NCBI RefSeq assembly: GCF_030867385.1
Contig: NZ_JAPFBJ010000001.1
Span: 1,350,424 to 1,414,423 of the forward strand
Length of the DNA stretch: 64,000 nucleotides
Source: Sphingobium sp. DEHP117
GTDB lineage: Bacteria > Pseudomonadota > Alphaproteobacteria > Sphingomonadales > Sphingomonadaceae
Reading direction: 5' to 3'
Program-made: the position numbers and the translations under genes
Notes under the pieces: model-generated
What the model saw: the letters and a program-made list of their open reading frames with translations, nothing else
The model's database searches: none
Told to the model about the DNA's origin: nothing
In this document: positions 8,889-21,397 of the stretch, piece after piece
How the letters are laid out: the number at the start of each line of letters is the position of its first letter
How positions within the stretch are numbered: the stretch's first letter is position 1

Positions 8889-10478
8889 TCACATTCGGAA
8901 GAGGCCGAACTGCGCGCGCTCGGGGATCGGCGCGTTCAGCGTCGCTGAGAGGGCAAGCCCCAGCACATCACGCGTCTGCACGGGGTCGATCACGCCGTCG
9001 TCCCACAGCCGCGCCGTTGCGTAATATGGGTTGCCCTCAGTTTCATATTTCTGGCGGATAGGAGCCTTGAAAGCCTCGGCCTCTTCGTCCGTCCACGTCT
9101 CGGCGTCACGGTGAACGGTAGCCAGCACCGAAGCGGCCTGTTCTCCGCCCATCACCGAGATGCGCGCGTTGGGCCATGTGAAGAGGAAGCGCGGCTGAAA
9201 GCCCCGACCACACATGCCATAGTTGCCGGCGCCAAAGGAACCGCCGATCAAGACGGTGAGCTTAGGCACGCTCGCCGTCGAAACGGCGGTGACCAACTTG
9301 GCACCATGCTTGGCAATGCCCTCGGCCTCATATTTGCCGCCCACCATGAAACCGGAAATATTCTGGAGGAACAGAAGCGGTATCCGCCGCTGGCAGGCCA
9401 ATTCGATGAAGTGCGCACCTTTCTGCGCAGACTCGGAAAACAGCACACCGTTGTTGGCCAGGATCGCCACCGGCATGCCCCAGATCCGCGCGAAACCGCA
9501 GACAAGCGTGGTTCCGTAAAGCGTTTTGAACTCATGGAACTCCGAACCGTCGACTATCCGCGCGATCACCTCATGCACATCATAAGGCGCGCGGACATCC
9601 TGCGGTATGATCCCGTAGAGTTCCTCTGCATCGAACTTGGGAGGCTTGGGATCGGCCAGGACGATATCGGTAGTCTTGGGCCGATTGAGCGTCGCGACGA
9701 TGTCGCGGACAATCAGCAGCGCATGTTCGTCATTTTCCGCGACATGATCGACCACACCCGACCGCCGTCCGTGGGTCTCCGCACCGCCCAGCTCCTCTGC
9801 GGTGATGACCTCGCCGGTCGCGGCCTTCACCAAGGGCGGCCCCGCCAGGAAGATCGTGCCCTGATTGCGAACGATGACGGTTTCGTCCGACATGGCGGGC
9901 ATGTACGCGCCGCCAGCGGTGCAGCTGCCCATGACACAGGCAATTTGGGGAATGCCCTCCGCAGACATCTGCGCCTGATTGTAGAAGATGCGTCCGAAGT
10001 GATCGCGATCGGGGAATACCTCCGCCTGATGCGGGAGGTTGGCGCCGCCTGAATCGACCAGATAGATACAGGGAAGATGGTTTTCACGCGCGATCTCTTG
10101 CGCGCGGAGATGCTTTTTGGCCGTCATCGGGAAATAGGCGCCGCCCTTAACGGTCGGGTCGTTGGCGACGATCATGCATTCGCGGCCGGAAACCCGCCCG
10201 ATCCCGGTGATCAGGCCTGCACCGGGAGCACCATCATCATACATCCCGTTGGCGGCAAGTGCGCCGACCTCCAGGAAAGGAGACAAGGGATCGAGGAGCC
10301 GATGAACGCGGTCACGCGCAAGCAGCTTGCCGCGAGCGACATGGCGCTCACGATGTGCGGCCGAGCCCCCCAGCGCGGTGGTTTCCATTCTCGAACGCAG
10401 CTCTGCCGCCAGGCTCTTGTTCAGTTCGAAATTCGCCTTGAAGGTTTCCGATGCCGGATCGATCATCGTCGAAAGCAT
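8889..10478 (-). CDS. acyl-CoA carboxylase carboxyltransferase subunit (methylcrotonyl-CoA carboxylase beta type)
   Basis: Crotonase-superfamily carboxyltransferase of about 529 aa. It transfers carboxyl from biotin to the acyl-CoA. Typical landmarks are [49 protein letters not shown] and [14 protein letters not shown], which are the features that mark MccB/LiuB rather than propionyl-CoA carboxylase. The start at 10478 ([10 protein letters not shown]) follows the isovaleryl-CoA dehydrogenase stop by 2 bases. Operon partners on both sides support a leucine catabolic role. Confidence 0.9.
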   Translation of the reverse strand: MLSTMIDPASETFKANFELNKSLAAELRSRMETTALGGSAAHRERHVARGKLLARDRVHRLLDPLSPFLEVGALAANGMYDDGAPGAGLITGIGRVSGRECMIVANDPTVKGGAYFPMTAKKHLRAQEIARENHLPCIYLVDSGGANLPHQAEVFPDRDHFGRIFYNQAQMSAEGIPQIACVMGSCTAGGAYMPAMSDETVIVRNQGTIFLAGPPLVKAATGEVITAEELGGAETHGRRSGVVDHVAENDEHALLIVRDIVATLNRPKTTDIVLADPKPPKFDAEELYGIIPQDVRAPYDVHEVIARIVDGSEFHEFKTLYGTTLVCGFARIWGMPVAILANNGVLFSESAQKGAHFIELACQRRIPLLFLQNISGFMVGGKYEAEGIAKHGAKLVTAVSTASVPKLTVLIGGSFGAGNYGMCGRGFQPRFLFTWPNARISVMGGEQAASVLATVHRDAETWTDEEAEAFKAPIRQKYETEGNPYYATARLWDDGVIDPVQTRDVLGLALSATLNAPIPERAQFGLFRM

Positions 10479-10480
10479 GA

Positions 10481-11650
10481 TTACTGCCCCCTGAAAGCTT
10501 CGGCACCGATAAGCTCGCGGCCTATCAGCATCCGGCGAATCTCGTTGGTCCCCGCACCAATGTCGAGCAACTTGGCATCCCGCCAATAGCGTTCGACAGG
10601 CCAATCCCTGGTGTAGCCAGCGCCACCGAGAGCCTGGATGGCCTCTCCAGCCACTTTCACGGCATTCTCGGACGCCAGAAGGATTGCCCCCGCCGCGTCG
10701 TGGCGCGTGGTCTGGCCGGCATCGCAGGCTTTGGCGACCGCATATACATAGGCCCGAGAGCTGCTCAAGGCGACCGCCATGTCGGCGACCTTCGCCTGCA
10801 TCAGCTGGAAAGACCCGATGGGCACGCCAAACTGCTTTCGGTCGCGGACATAGGGGATGACGACATCGAGACAGGCCTGCATGATGCCGAGCTGAATCCC
10901 CGACAGGACGACCCGTTCATAGTCCAATCCCGACATGAGGACTTTCACACCGCCGTCGATCGGGCCCATAACCTGGGCATCAGACACAAAGCAATCATCG
11001 AAAACGAGCTCGGCGGTAGGCGAGCCCCGCATCCCCACCTTCTCGATCTTTTGCCCGATGGAAAAGCCCGCAAAGCCCTTCTCGATCAAAAAGGCCGTGA
11101 TCCCCTTCGACCCGGCGTCCGGCGCAGTCTTGGCATAAACGACCAGCGTATCGGCATAGGGTGCGTTCGTAATCCAGAATTTAGTACCGTTAAGACGATA
11201 GCCGCCATCCACCTTGTCGGCGCGCAGCTTGAGGGAAACGACGTCTGAGCCTGCCCCGGCCTCCGACATCGCGAGTGAGCCGACATGTTCGCCCGAAACC
11301 AGCTTGGGCAGATATTTCGCCTTCTGATCGGGAGTGCCCCAGCGGCGGATCTGATTGACGCATAGATTGGAATGCGCACCGTAGGACAGACCGACGGATG
11401 CCGATGCGCGACTGATCTCCTCCACCGCCACAACATGTTCGAGATAGCCAAGGCCCAGCCCGCCGAACTCCTCCTCGACGGTGATGCCGTGAAGGCCCAG
11501 AACGCCCATTTCGGGCCAGAGTTCACGCGGAAAACTATCGTCCGCATCAATTTGCGCTGCGAGGGGTGCAATGCGGTCTGCGGCGAAACGGGACGTTGTT
11601 GCGCGGATCGTATCCGCCATCTCGCCCAGCCCGAAAGCGAGGTCCGCCAT
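10481..11650 (-). CDS. ivd: isovaleryl-CoA dehydrogenase
   Basis: FAD-dependent acyl-CoA dehydrogenase oxidising isovaleryl-CoA to 3-methylcrotonyl-CoA, 389 aa. [14 protein letters not shown] is characteristic of the isovaleryl-CoA dehydrogenase subfamily; [11 protein letters not shown] and [11 protein letters not shown] are general acyl-CoA dehydrogenase signatures, and [19 protein letters not shown] the C-terminal one. First gene of the four-gene operon with both carboxylase subunits and the MaoC hydratase, and divergent from a LysR regulator. An ATG one codon upstream (11653) is also possible. Confidence 0.9.
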   Translation of the reverse strand: MADLAFGLGEMADTIRATTSRFAADRIAPLAAQIDADDSFPRELWPEMGVLGLHGITVEEEFGGLGLGYLEHVVAVEEISRASASVGLSYGAHSNLCVNQIRRWGTPDQKAKYLPKLVSGEHVGSLAMSEAGAGSDVVSLKLRADKVDGGYRLNGTKFWITNAPYADTLVVYAKTAPDAGSKGITAFLIEKGFAGFSIGQKIEKVGMRGSPTAELVFDDCFVSDAQVMGPIDGGVKVLMSGLDYERVVLSGIQLGIMQACLDVVIPYVRDRKQFGVPIGSFQLMQAKVADMAVALSSSRAYVYAVAKACDAGQTTRHDAAGAILLASENAVKVAGEAIQALGGAGYTRDWPVERYWRDAKLLDIGAGTNEIRRMLIGRELIGAEAFRGQ

Positions 11651-11729
11651 CATTCCTCTCCCTCATCCTGTTACCGCACCAGATAGCACAGTGCATAGCC
11701 ATCAAGGAAGTTGCGTTCGATTCATAATA

Positions 11730-11750
11730 ATCATAGACGGTGTCTATGAT
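11730..11750. promoter_or_regulatory. perfect 21-bp palindrome overlapping LysR start codon
   Basis: ATCATAGAC and GTCTATGAT form 9-bp perfect arms around GGT. The right arm contains the ATG of the divergent LysR gene, so a protein bound here would block its translation start region and lies about 80 bases from the ivd start. It is a strong candidate for an autoregulatory LysR site; binding itself is inferred. Confidence 0.55.
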
Positions 11751-12615
11751 AGATCGGTATCTTGTCCGCTATTTCCTCTCGGTCGTGGATCACGGCAATT
11801 TCTCGGCGGGCGCCCGCCATTGCCGGGTGTCTCAACCGACATTGTCCGTGGGGATAGTCAAACTTGAAGAAGCGCTTGATCGAAAATTGTTCGAGCGCAC
11901 AAACCGGCGCGTTGAGCTTACTCCTGCCGGAGTGCGCTTTCTGCCCCACGCCCGGCGTATCGAAGCGGATTTCACGGAAGCCGAATATGCGGCCCGCGCA
12001 GACAAGCCCACGGCGACCATTCGCATAGGCATCATGACGGCGCTTCCTGCATCCTGGGTGCAATCTCTCGTCAGTGCAGCATGCGGATCGACGGAAGAAC
12101 GGATCGAAATTGTCGATGCCCGCGCACGAGACCTGCCCGCCCTGCTCGACCGTGGGCGGATCGACGCCGCTATCGGGCTGAGGGTCCCCGGCTCTTCTGA
12201 AGGCACGAAGATCTTCGAAGAAGGCTATGCGCTGGCATTCCCGATTGGCCACCGGCTGGCTTCGGAAAAGGTCGTAAGTGCCGATGCCGTAGCTGGGGAA
12301 ACCATGTTCGTGCGGCGGAATTGCGAGGCATTGGCAGAGGTCAGCCAGTATTTTACCAGTCGCGGGATACGCCCCTTCATGGCGGCTCGAACTTCAGACG
12401 AGGAGCGCGCGATCGCCTATGTCCGCAGCGGACTGGGGATTACGGTCATGCCCTCGAGTTTCGCTCAGGCCGGTATGGCGATGGTGTCTATGGCGGGTTT
12501 TACCAAAACGCGAACCATATGCTTTTTCCAAAGCAAAGAGCGAAACGACCTGATTGAAAAATCGAGCGCGATATCGCGGCTGGTGACAGCACTTCGCGAA
12601 TTATCAGAGCAGTGA
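11746..12615 (+). CDS. LysR family transcriptional regulator
   Basis: About 289 aa with an N-terminal LysR winged HTH (residues about 5-62: YFLSVVDHGNFSAGARHCRVSQPTLS, then LEEALDRKLFERT) followed by a periplasmic-binding-type effector domain. It diverges from the isovaleryl-CoA dehydrogenase operon with a short intergenic gap and its ATG lies inside a perfect palindrome, which fits autoregulation and control of that operon. The ATG was preferred over the GTG two codons earlier. The effector is unknown; an acyl-CoA or branched-chain intermediate is a guess from context. Confidence 0.85.
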   Translation: MIDRYLVRYFLSVVDHGNFSAGARHCRVSQPTLSVGIVKLEEALDRKLFERTNRRVELTPAGVRFLPHARRIEADFTEAEYAARADKPTATIRIGIMTALPASWVQSLVSAACGSTEERIEIVDARARDLPALLDRGRIDAAIGLRVPGSSEGTKIFEEGYALAFPIGHRLASEKVVSADAVAGETMFVRRNCEALAEVSQYFTSRGIRPFMAARTSDEERAIAYVRSGLGITVMPSSFAQAGMAMVSMAGFTKTRTICFFQSKERNDLIEKSSAISRLVTALRELSEQ

Positions 12616-12829
12616 AAGCATGGTGTCGGGAAGGTGTCACTGGTGAAGATCGGCATCCGGCCGGAACTGCTTACGATCCACAATGCGAAAAATGCTTTCA
12701 GCTGACCGCAATGGCCGCTCAGCCGAGCAGGTCACTCATCAGGCTCAAGCATCCGGCGGTGCCATCCCGTCATCCCATGAAATCACGGAAACCGGAAATC
12801 ACATATCCCAATCAAAACCAAGGGTTTTA
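12616..12829. other. intergenic stretch between LysR gene and ligB terminator
   Basis: No gene seen here. Near its right end AAAACC-AAG-GGTTTT (12814-12828) is a small hairpin just beyond the larger ligB-side hairpin. Nothing else stands out. Confidence 0.4.
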
Positions 12830-12868
12830 GAGCTCAGAACAATCCCCGTTCAGGGGCCGTCTGAGCTC
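12830..12868 (-). terminator. nested hairpin downstream of ligB
   Basis: Perfect 9-bp arms GAGCTCAGA and TCTGAGCTC enclose an inner CCCC-N5-GGGG stem. It lies 16 bases past the ligB stop, followed on the minus strand by CTAAAACC and a second small hairpin. The position fits a terminator for the ligKUIAB arm. The T-tract is weak. Confidence 0.55.
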
Positions 12869-12883
12869 AATCCTAACAGGCCC

Positions 12884-14147
<1,264 letters not shown>

Positions 14148-14220
14148 TCAATTCTCTCCAGCAATGGATGCGAAACGCACCGTGCGTCAAACGTATAAAG
14201 GGGTCCAGACACCCGGAACA

Positions 14221-16179
<1,959 letters not shown>

Positions 16180-16187
<8 letters not shown>

Positions 16188-16854
16188 ATTTCAGCCCTTG
16201 CTGCGCCAGCCGCTCGCGCATCTTGTACATGTCGAGACCGAGCACCCCAGACGCAAGTTTGGCGCGCTTTTCGCCTTCGTTCGCTTCACGGGCCTGTGCG
16301 GCTTCAAGCACGGCCTGCGCATTGGCGCGCGGCACAACGCACACCCCATCATCGTCGGCAACGATCACATCGCCGGGATTGACGAGCGCGTTGGCGCAAA
16401 CGACAGGGACGTTGACGCTGCCGAGCGTGTTTTTGACCGTACCCTGGGCATAGATTGCCTTGGACCAGACGGGGAATTGCATCTCCGTCAGATCGCGCAC
16501 GTCCCGCACGCCCGCATCAATCACCAGCCCCCGGCATCCGCGCGCCTGCGCCGAAGTTGCGAGAAGATCACCAAAATAGCCGTCCTCGCAGGGGCTTGTG
16601 GGGGCGAGAAGCAAAATGTCCCCTTCGCGCAACTGCTCGATCGCGACATGAACCATCCAGTTATCGCCGGGCGGTGCGCTGATCGTCACGGCCGACCCAG
16701 CGATACGCGCGCCGGCATAAATCGGGCGCATATAGCTGGCCAGCAAACCAGTGCGCCCCTGAGCCTCGTGCACCGTCGCAACCCCGCATCGGGCTAACCC
16801 ATCTATCACATCAGCATCGGCGCGCTCGATGTTCTGGACGACTATTCCGGTCAT
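16180..16854 (-). CDS. ligK: 4-carboxy-4-hydroxy-2-oxoadipate aldolase
   Basis: RraA/class II pyruvate aldolase family, 224 aa; splits 4-carboxy-4-hydroxy-2-oxoadipate into pyruvate and oxaloacetate, the last step of the pathway. The conserved [21 protein letters not shown] segment holds the Arg and Asp of the divalent-metal/pyruvate site; [17 protein letters not shown] is the other family block. The first gene of the minus arm, divergent from the LysR regulator. The ATG at 16854 fits the family N-terminus better than the 7-residue-longer alternative. Confidence 0.92.
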
Positions 16855-16950
16855 ATATTGCCTCTCTCGTTTCATTTAGCTTGCCCGGGAACGCGGGAAA
16901 GGGAAAAACATATGTCTGGCAAAGCTATTAGATCTTGCTAAGATGGCGTT

Positions 16951-18096
16951 GTGACCGTCTGGGATTTCAATCTGCGCCATTTGCGGGCTGTAGCAAAAAT
17001 CGGCCAGTTTGGAACGATGAATGCCGCGGCCCAGGCCGTCAATCTCTCGCAACCGGCGATAACCCAGGCGCTGAGCCAGATCGAAAACATGCTCGGCGTC
17101 ACGTTGTTCGAACGGCGTCACAACGGAATGACGCAAACGCCGGCGGCGGCCGTCTTCCTTCCCCGTGTCGAGGCAGCGCTGGCGCATATCGCCAGCCCTC
17201 ATGTCACCATGTCGCGCTTTCGGGCGCTCATCGCGCTGGCGGATGCGGGAAGCTACATCGGTGCGGCCCAAGCCGCCCGTCTCGCCTCTCCCTCGCTCCA
17301 CCGCGCGGTCAGCGATCTGGCGCTGGTGTTGCGCTGCACGTTGGTAGAGCGGCGCGGCAAGATGGTGCGCCTCACTCAAACAGGAACCAGGCTCGCCCGG
17401 GCGTTCCGCCTTGCCAAGGTGGAGCTGGAAACGGGGCTGGCCGAACTGGAAGCGCTAAAGGGGCACGAAACCCGGAGCATATCAGTGGGCGCTATGCCAT
17501 TGTCGCGCGCAAGGGTGCTGCCGGCAGCGGTCATCGGCTTTCTCAAAGCTCGTCCACAAGTCCGTATCTCCATCGTGGAAGGCTCCCGAGCCGAGCTTGT
17601 CGAGCCGCTTCGCAACGGAGCGCTGGACATGATGATCGGCGCCCAGCGCGATCCGCTGATGGAGCCGGATCTGTTGGAGCGCGCGCTGTTCCGGGACCGG
17701 CTCATCGTCATTGCCCGCAAGGGCCACGCTCTCGACGGGACGGCTGCCAACATGAAAGATCTGGTCAACTTTCCCTGGGTGATTGCGGCCAGCGGAGCGC
17801 CCTTGCGCGCGCTATGGCAGACCATGTTCGAGCGGCATGGACTGCCCTTGCCCGCCGTTCCTATCGAATCCGGGTCCATGATGACGATCAGGCAGTTGCT
17901 GATGGATAGCGACATGTTGACCCTCGCTTCGCCCGACCAGGTCAAGGTCGAGCTCGAGGCAGGATGGCTGGCCAGGATCATGGATCTGCCTGCCGATCTC
18001 GGCCGCAACATTGCCCTGACGACTCGCGCGTCGTGGACACCGACGGAGGTTCATGCAGAGTTCGTCGCTTGTCTTGAGCGTGCTGTTGCAGGTTAG
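16951..18096 (+). CDS. LysR-type regulator with two N-terminal HTH domains, probable lig regulator
   Basis: 381 aa, about 80 longer than ordinary LysR proteins. The extra length is a second LysR-like HTH: the first is at residues about 7-65 (LRHLRAVAKIGQFGTMNAAAQAV, VNLSQPAITQALSQIE), and the second at about 88-148 (FRALIALADAGSYIGAAQAARL, then HRAVSDLALVLRCTLVER). A periplasmic-binding-type effector domain follows. It uses a GTG start and lies between the two divergent lig arms, as expected for a LigR-like activator. The effector (protocatechuate or gallate-type intermediate) is inferred from position. Confidence 0.85.
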   Translation: MTVWDFNLRHLRAVAKIGQFGTMNAAAQAVNLSQPAITQALSQIENMLGVTLFERRHNGMTQTPAAAVFLPRVEAALAHIASPHVTMSRFRALIALADAGSYIGAAQAARLASPSLHRAVSDLALVLRCTLVERRGKMVRLTQTGTRLARAFRLAKVELETGLAELEALKGHETRSISVGAMPLSRARVLPAAVIGFLKARPQVRISIVEGSRAELVEPLRNGALDMMIGAQRDPLMEPDLLERALFRDRLIVIARKGHALDGTAANMKDLVNFPWVIAASGAPLRALWQTMFERHGLPLPAVPIESGSMMTIRQLLMDSDMLTLASPDQVKVELEAGWLARIMDLPADLGRNIALTTRASWTPTEVHAEFVACLERAVAG

Positions 18097-18212
18097 GGGC
18101 GTCATACCGGCCGGTGCCAACGGTTAGCCAAGAAATGATAGATTAGCCTGTACTTATGACAACACAACGGTTTCAATTTCCCGATCATGCGGGTTCGCCG
18201 CAGAATGACGGC

Positions 18213-19028
18213 ATGATGTTGGCCGTCATTGGATATGGAGAAGCCGGGTCGGCCTTTGCCATCGCGGGCGCATGGGGCAACCATGCCCGCGGCTGGGACC
18301 TTAAGGACGACCGGCGTGCCGCGATGGTGGTCGACGGCCTACCTGTCTCGCGCAGTGCGCAGGAAGCGCTTGCCCATGCGCGGCTGGTGCTTTCTCTGGT
18401 GACCGCCACAAGCGCTTATGAGGCCGCGCGCGATTATGCGCCCTTACTCGCTCCCGGTGCCATCTGGTGCGACATGAACTCCGTCGCGCCCGAGACGAAA
18501 CGGGCGGCAGCGGCAATGATCGAGGCTGCCGGCGCACATTATGTCGATGCAGCGGTTCTTGCGCCGGTTCATCCTGCCCGCCTGTCCGTGCCCTTGCTGC
18601 TTTCGGGCGAGGCTTCAGCGCAGGCCGAACTTCTCCTGCGTCAGGCAGGGTTCGAGACCATCAGCATCGCGGGCAATGATATTGGGCGCGCCTCCGCCAT
18701 CAAGTTGCTGCGTTCGGTGATGGTCAAAGGGCTGGAGGCGTTGACAGCGGAAATGCTGCTCGGCGCAAATGCCTTGGGTGTGACGGACGCTGTGCTCGCG
18801 TCTCTCGATGCAAGCGAACGGCGAGACAGCTGGTTCGACCGCGCCGCTTACAACATCGAACGGATGGCAACCCACGGAGTTCGTCGTGCCGCCGAGATGG
18901 AAGAGGCCGTGAGCATGCTGAGAGATATCGGCGTTGAACCTATAATGACCACCGGCACCGTCCGGCGGCAACAAATGCAGGCGGGTAAGCCGATAGCCAG
19001 CCCGAATGAAGGGGAGCACGGTTCATGA
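18213..19028 (+). CDS. NAD(P)-dependent oxidoreductase with DUF1932-type C-terminal domain
   Basis: Rossmann-fold dehydrogenase related to 6-phosphogluconate/3-hydroxyisobutyrate dehydrogenases. LAVIGYGEAGSAF is the dinucleotide-binding loop at the N-terminus, and KLLRSVMVKGLEAL is the helical active-site Lys segment. The C-terminal half is DUF1932-like. About 271 aa from the ATG at 18213, chosen so that the Rossmann strand starts at residue 2; an ATG 57 bases upstream would add 19 residues of no clear fold. It overlaps ligJ by 4 bases, so it belongs to this arm. The substrate is not known; a reduction of a pathway intermediate is likely. Confidence 0.75.
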   Translation: MMLAVIGYGEAGSAFAIAGAWGNHARGWDLKDDRRAAMVVDGLPVSRSAQEALAHARLVLSLVTATSAYEAARDYAPLLAPGAIWCDMNSVAPETKRAAAAMIEAAGAHYVDAAVLAPVHPARLSVPLLLSGEASAQAELLLRQAGFETISIAGNDIGRASAIKLLRSVMVKGLEALTAEMLLGANALGVTDAVLASLDASERRDSWFDRAAYNIERMATHGVRRAAEMEEAVSMLRDIGVEPIMTTGTVRRQQMQAGKPIASPNEGEHGS

Positions 19029-20050
19029 CCATGATAATCGACTGTCACGGGCATTACACGGTGCTGCCCAAAGCCCATGATGCGTGGCGAGAAAGCCAGA
19101 AGGCGGCGTTCAAGGCTGGCACCCCTGCCCTACCCTACCCCGTCATCACCGACGACGAGATCCGGGAAACGATCGAGACCAACCAGTTGCGCCTGTTGAA
19201 GGAACGCGGCGCGGACATGACGATCTTCTCACCCCGTGCCAGCGCGATGGCGCCCCATGTCGGCGATCAGACCGTGGCGGTAAAGTGGGCGCAGGTGTGC
19301 AACGATCTTATTGCCCGGGTCGTCGGTCTTTATCCCGACGTCTTTGCTGGCGTGTGCATGTTGCCGCAATCGCCGGAGGCGGACATGACCAGTTCGATCG
19401 TCGAGCTGGATCGCTGCGTCAACGAGCTGGGCTTCATCGGCTGTAATCTCAATCCCGATCCCGGCGGTGGCCATTTCCGGCATCCCCCGCTGACCGACGA
19501 ATACTGGTTCCCATTCTACGAAAAGATGTGTGAGCTTGATGTTCCCGCGATGATCCATGTCTCTGGCTCGTGTAACCCGGCAATGCACGCCACCGGCGGA
19601 TATTATATTGCTGCCGATACCATTGCTTTCATGCAGCTTCTGGAAGGTGATCTGTTCAGTCGCTTTCCGACGCTGCGGTTCATCATTCCCCATGGCGGCG
19701 GTGCGGTGCCCTATCACTGGGGCCGCTATCGCGGGCTGGCCGACATGCTGAAAAAGCCCGACCTCCAAAGCCATCTCATGAACAACATCTATTTCGACAC
19801 CTGCGTGTATCACCAGCCGGGGATTGATCTTCTCGCCGATGTGATCGAGCACAAGAACATCCTTTTCGGCAGCGAGATGGTAGGCGCGGTGCGCGGCATC
19901 GACCCCACCACTGGCCATTATTTCGACGACACAAAACGCTATGTCGATGCACTCGGCCTCAGCGAGCAAAGCCGCCACGCCATCTATGAAGGCAACGCAC
20001 GGCGCGTCTTTCCGCGTCTCGATTCTGCGCTGAAGGCCCGCGGCCTGTGA
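19025..20050 (+). CDS. ligJ: 4-oxalomesaconate hydratase
   Basis: Amidohydrolase-type hydratase (341 aa) adding water to give 4-carboxy-4-hydroxy-2-oxoadipate. The metal motif IIDCHGHYTV is at the N-terminus, PHGGGAVPYHWGRYRG and NILFGSEMVGAVRG are later family blocks. It matches LigJ in length. Together with LigU, LigK and LigI the route from protocatechuate to pyruvate plus oxaloacetate is complete in this window. Confidence 0.93.
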   Translation: MTMIIDCHGHYTVLPKAHDAWRESQKAAFKAGTPALPYPVITDDEIRETIETNQLRLLKERGADMTIFSPRASAMAPHVGDQTVAVKWAQVCNDLIARVVGLYPDVFAGVCMLPQSPEADMTSSIVELDRCVNELGFIGCNLNPDPGGGHFRHPPLTDEYWFPFYEKMCELDVPAMIHVSGSCNPAMHATGGYYIAADTIAFMQLLEGDLFSRFPTLRFIIPHGGGAVPYHWGRYRGLADMLKKPDLQSHLMNNIYFDTCVYHQPGIDLLADVIEHKNILFGSEMVGAVRGIDPTTGHYFDDTKRYVDALGLSEQSRHAIYEGNARRVFPRLDSALKARGL

Positions 20051-20116
20051 CCGCGCGTTATAAGCGCATTGCGGATTGGCTGCCGACCTACAAGTCAAAC
20101 TATCGGAGGTAATATC

Positions 20117-21073
20117 ATGAGGATCGCTCTAGCAGGCGCCGGAGCTTTCGGCGAAAAGCACCTGGACGGCCTGAAGAACATCGACGGGGTCGAGATCGTT
20201 TCCGTCATCAGCCGGAGGGCAGAGCAGGCGGCGGTGGTCGCCGAAAAATACGGCGCGAAACACAGCTCGACCGATCTTGCCGATGCGCTGGCGCGCGACG
20301 ATGTCGATGCGGTCATCTTGTGCACGCCGACATCGCAGCATGCCGGGCAGGCAATCGCCTGCATGAATGCCGGAAAGCATGTTCAGGTTGAAATCCCTCT
20401 GTGCGATAGCTGGGCTGACGCCGAGGCGGTACTGGCCAAGCAGAAGGAAACCGGCCTTGTATGCATGGTGGGGCACACGCGCCGCTTCAATCCCTCGCAC
20501 CAATATGTGCACAACCGGATCGTCGCAGGTGAGCTCTCGGTACATCAGATGGACGTGCAGACCTATTTCTTCCGGCGCAAGAATCTGAATGCAAAAGGCG
20601 AACCGCGCAGCTGGACCGACCATCTGCTTTGGCACCATGCCGCGCACACGATCGACCTGTTCGCGTACCAGGCCGGGCGGATCGTTGACGCCCGCGCCAT
20701 GCAGGGGCCGAAGCATCCGGAACTCGGCATTGCAATGGACATGTCGATCCAGCTCAAGAGCGAGACCGGCGCCATCTGTACCCTGTCGCTCTCCTTCAAC
20801 AATGACGGGCCGCTTGGAACCTTTTTCCGCTACATCGGCGATAATGCGACCTATATCGCCCGTTACGACGATCTGGTCGACGGCAAGGAGCAGCCGATCG
20901 ACGTCTCAAAGGTCGATGTCAGCATGAACGGCATCGAACTGCAGGACCGCGAATTCATTGCCGCGATCCGCGAGGGCCGGGAACCGAACGCATCCGTCGC
21001 CAGCGTGCTGGACTGCTATCGGGTTATCGCGAAACTGGCGCGAGACCTTGAGGAACAGGACGGGTGGTCATAG
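20117..21073 (+). CDS. ligC: 4-carboxy-2-hydroxymuconate-6-semialdehyde dehydrogenase
   Basis: Gfo/Idh/MocA-family oxidoreductase of 318 aa, oxidising the cyclised ring-cleavage product to 2-pyrone-4,6-dicarboxylate with NADP+. IALAGAGAFGEKHLDGL is the nucleotide-binding loop, HVQVEIPLCDSWADAE and WTDHLLWHHAAHTIDLF are family motifs. The ATG at 20117 has an upstream GGAGGT ribosome site. It lies 66 bases after ligJ in the same direction, so ligA/B and ligC are at opposite ends of the cluster. Confidence 0.93.
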   Translation: MRIALAGAGAFGEKHLDGLKNIDGVEIVSVISRRAEQAAVVAEKYGAKHSSTDLADALARDDVDAVILCTPTSQHAGQAIACMNAGKHVQVEIPLCDSWADAEAVLAKQKETGLVCMVGHTRRFNPSHQYVHNRIVAGELSVHQMDVQTYFFRRKNLNAKGEPRSWTDHLLWHHAAHTIDLFAYQAGRIVDARAMQGPKHPELGIAMDMSIQLKSETGAICTLSLSFNNDGPLGTFFRYIGDNATYIARYDDLVDGKEQPIDVSKVDVSMNGIELQDREFIAAIREGREPNASVASVLDCYRVIAKLARDLEEQDGWS

Positions 21074-21397
21074 CATTCCGCGCCGGTCTGGAAGATCGCT
21101 TAAGCAGAACGGTATCAGGAGATGGCGAAGGCACTGCGATTGTTCCATGACCGAGGTGCCTGCCGTGACAATGGCACGCTGATGTCCCTCGTGGCGTACC
21201 CGCGTCAGGAAGGCGAAACCTTCAGCACGTTTGCGAACGATCCGCTATAATGTCGCACGCTAATGTGGTGGGGCAAGATCAGGCAGCGTTGGTAGGGGCA
21301 GCGCTGCACATAAGCATTGGCGCGTGTGTGGCACTGTTGACATCCTATCGTTGGACCAACGGAGACGATCCTCAAGTCGCCTCCGCTGGTCCGATAT
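21074..21397. other. intergenic stretch between convergent ligC and mmsA
   Basis: No gene is supported here. The only clear structure is the imperfect hairpin at its right end, listed separately. Confidence 0.4.
21353..21392. terminator. hairpin between convergent ligC and mmsA
   Basis: GGACCA-A-CGGAG and CTCCG-C-TGGTCC form an 11-bp stem with one mismatch and a 16-base loop, 6 bases beyond the mmsA stop. It could end transcription from both sides. No strong T-tract is present. Confidence 0.45.
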
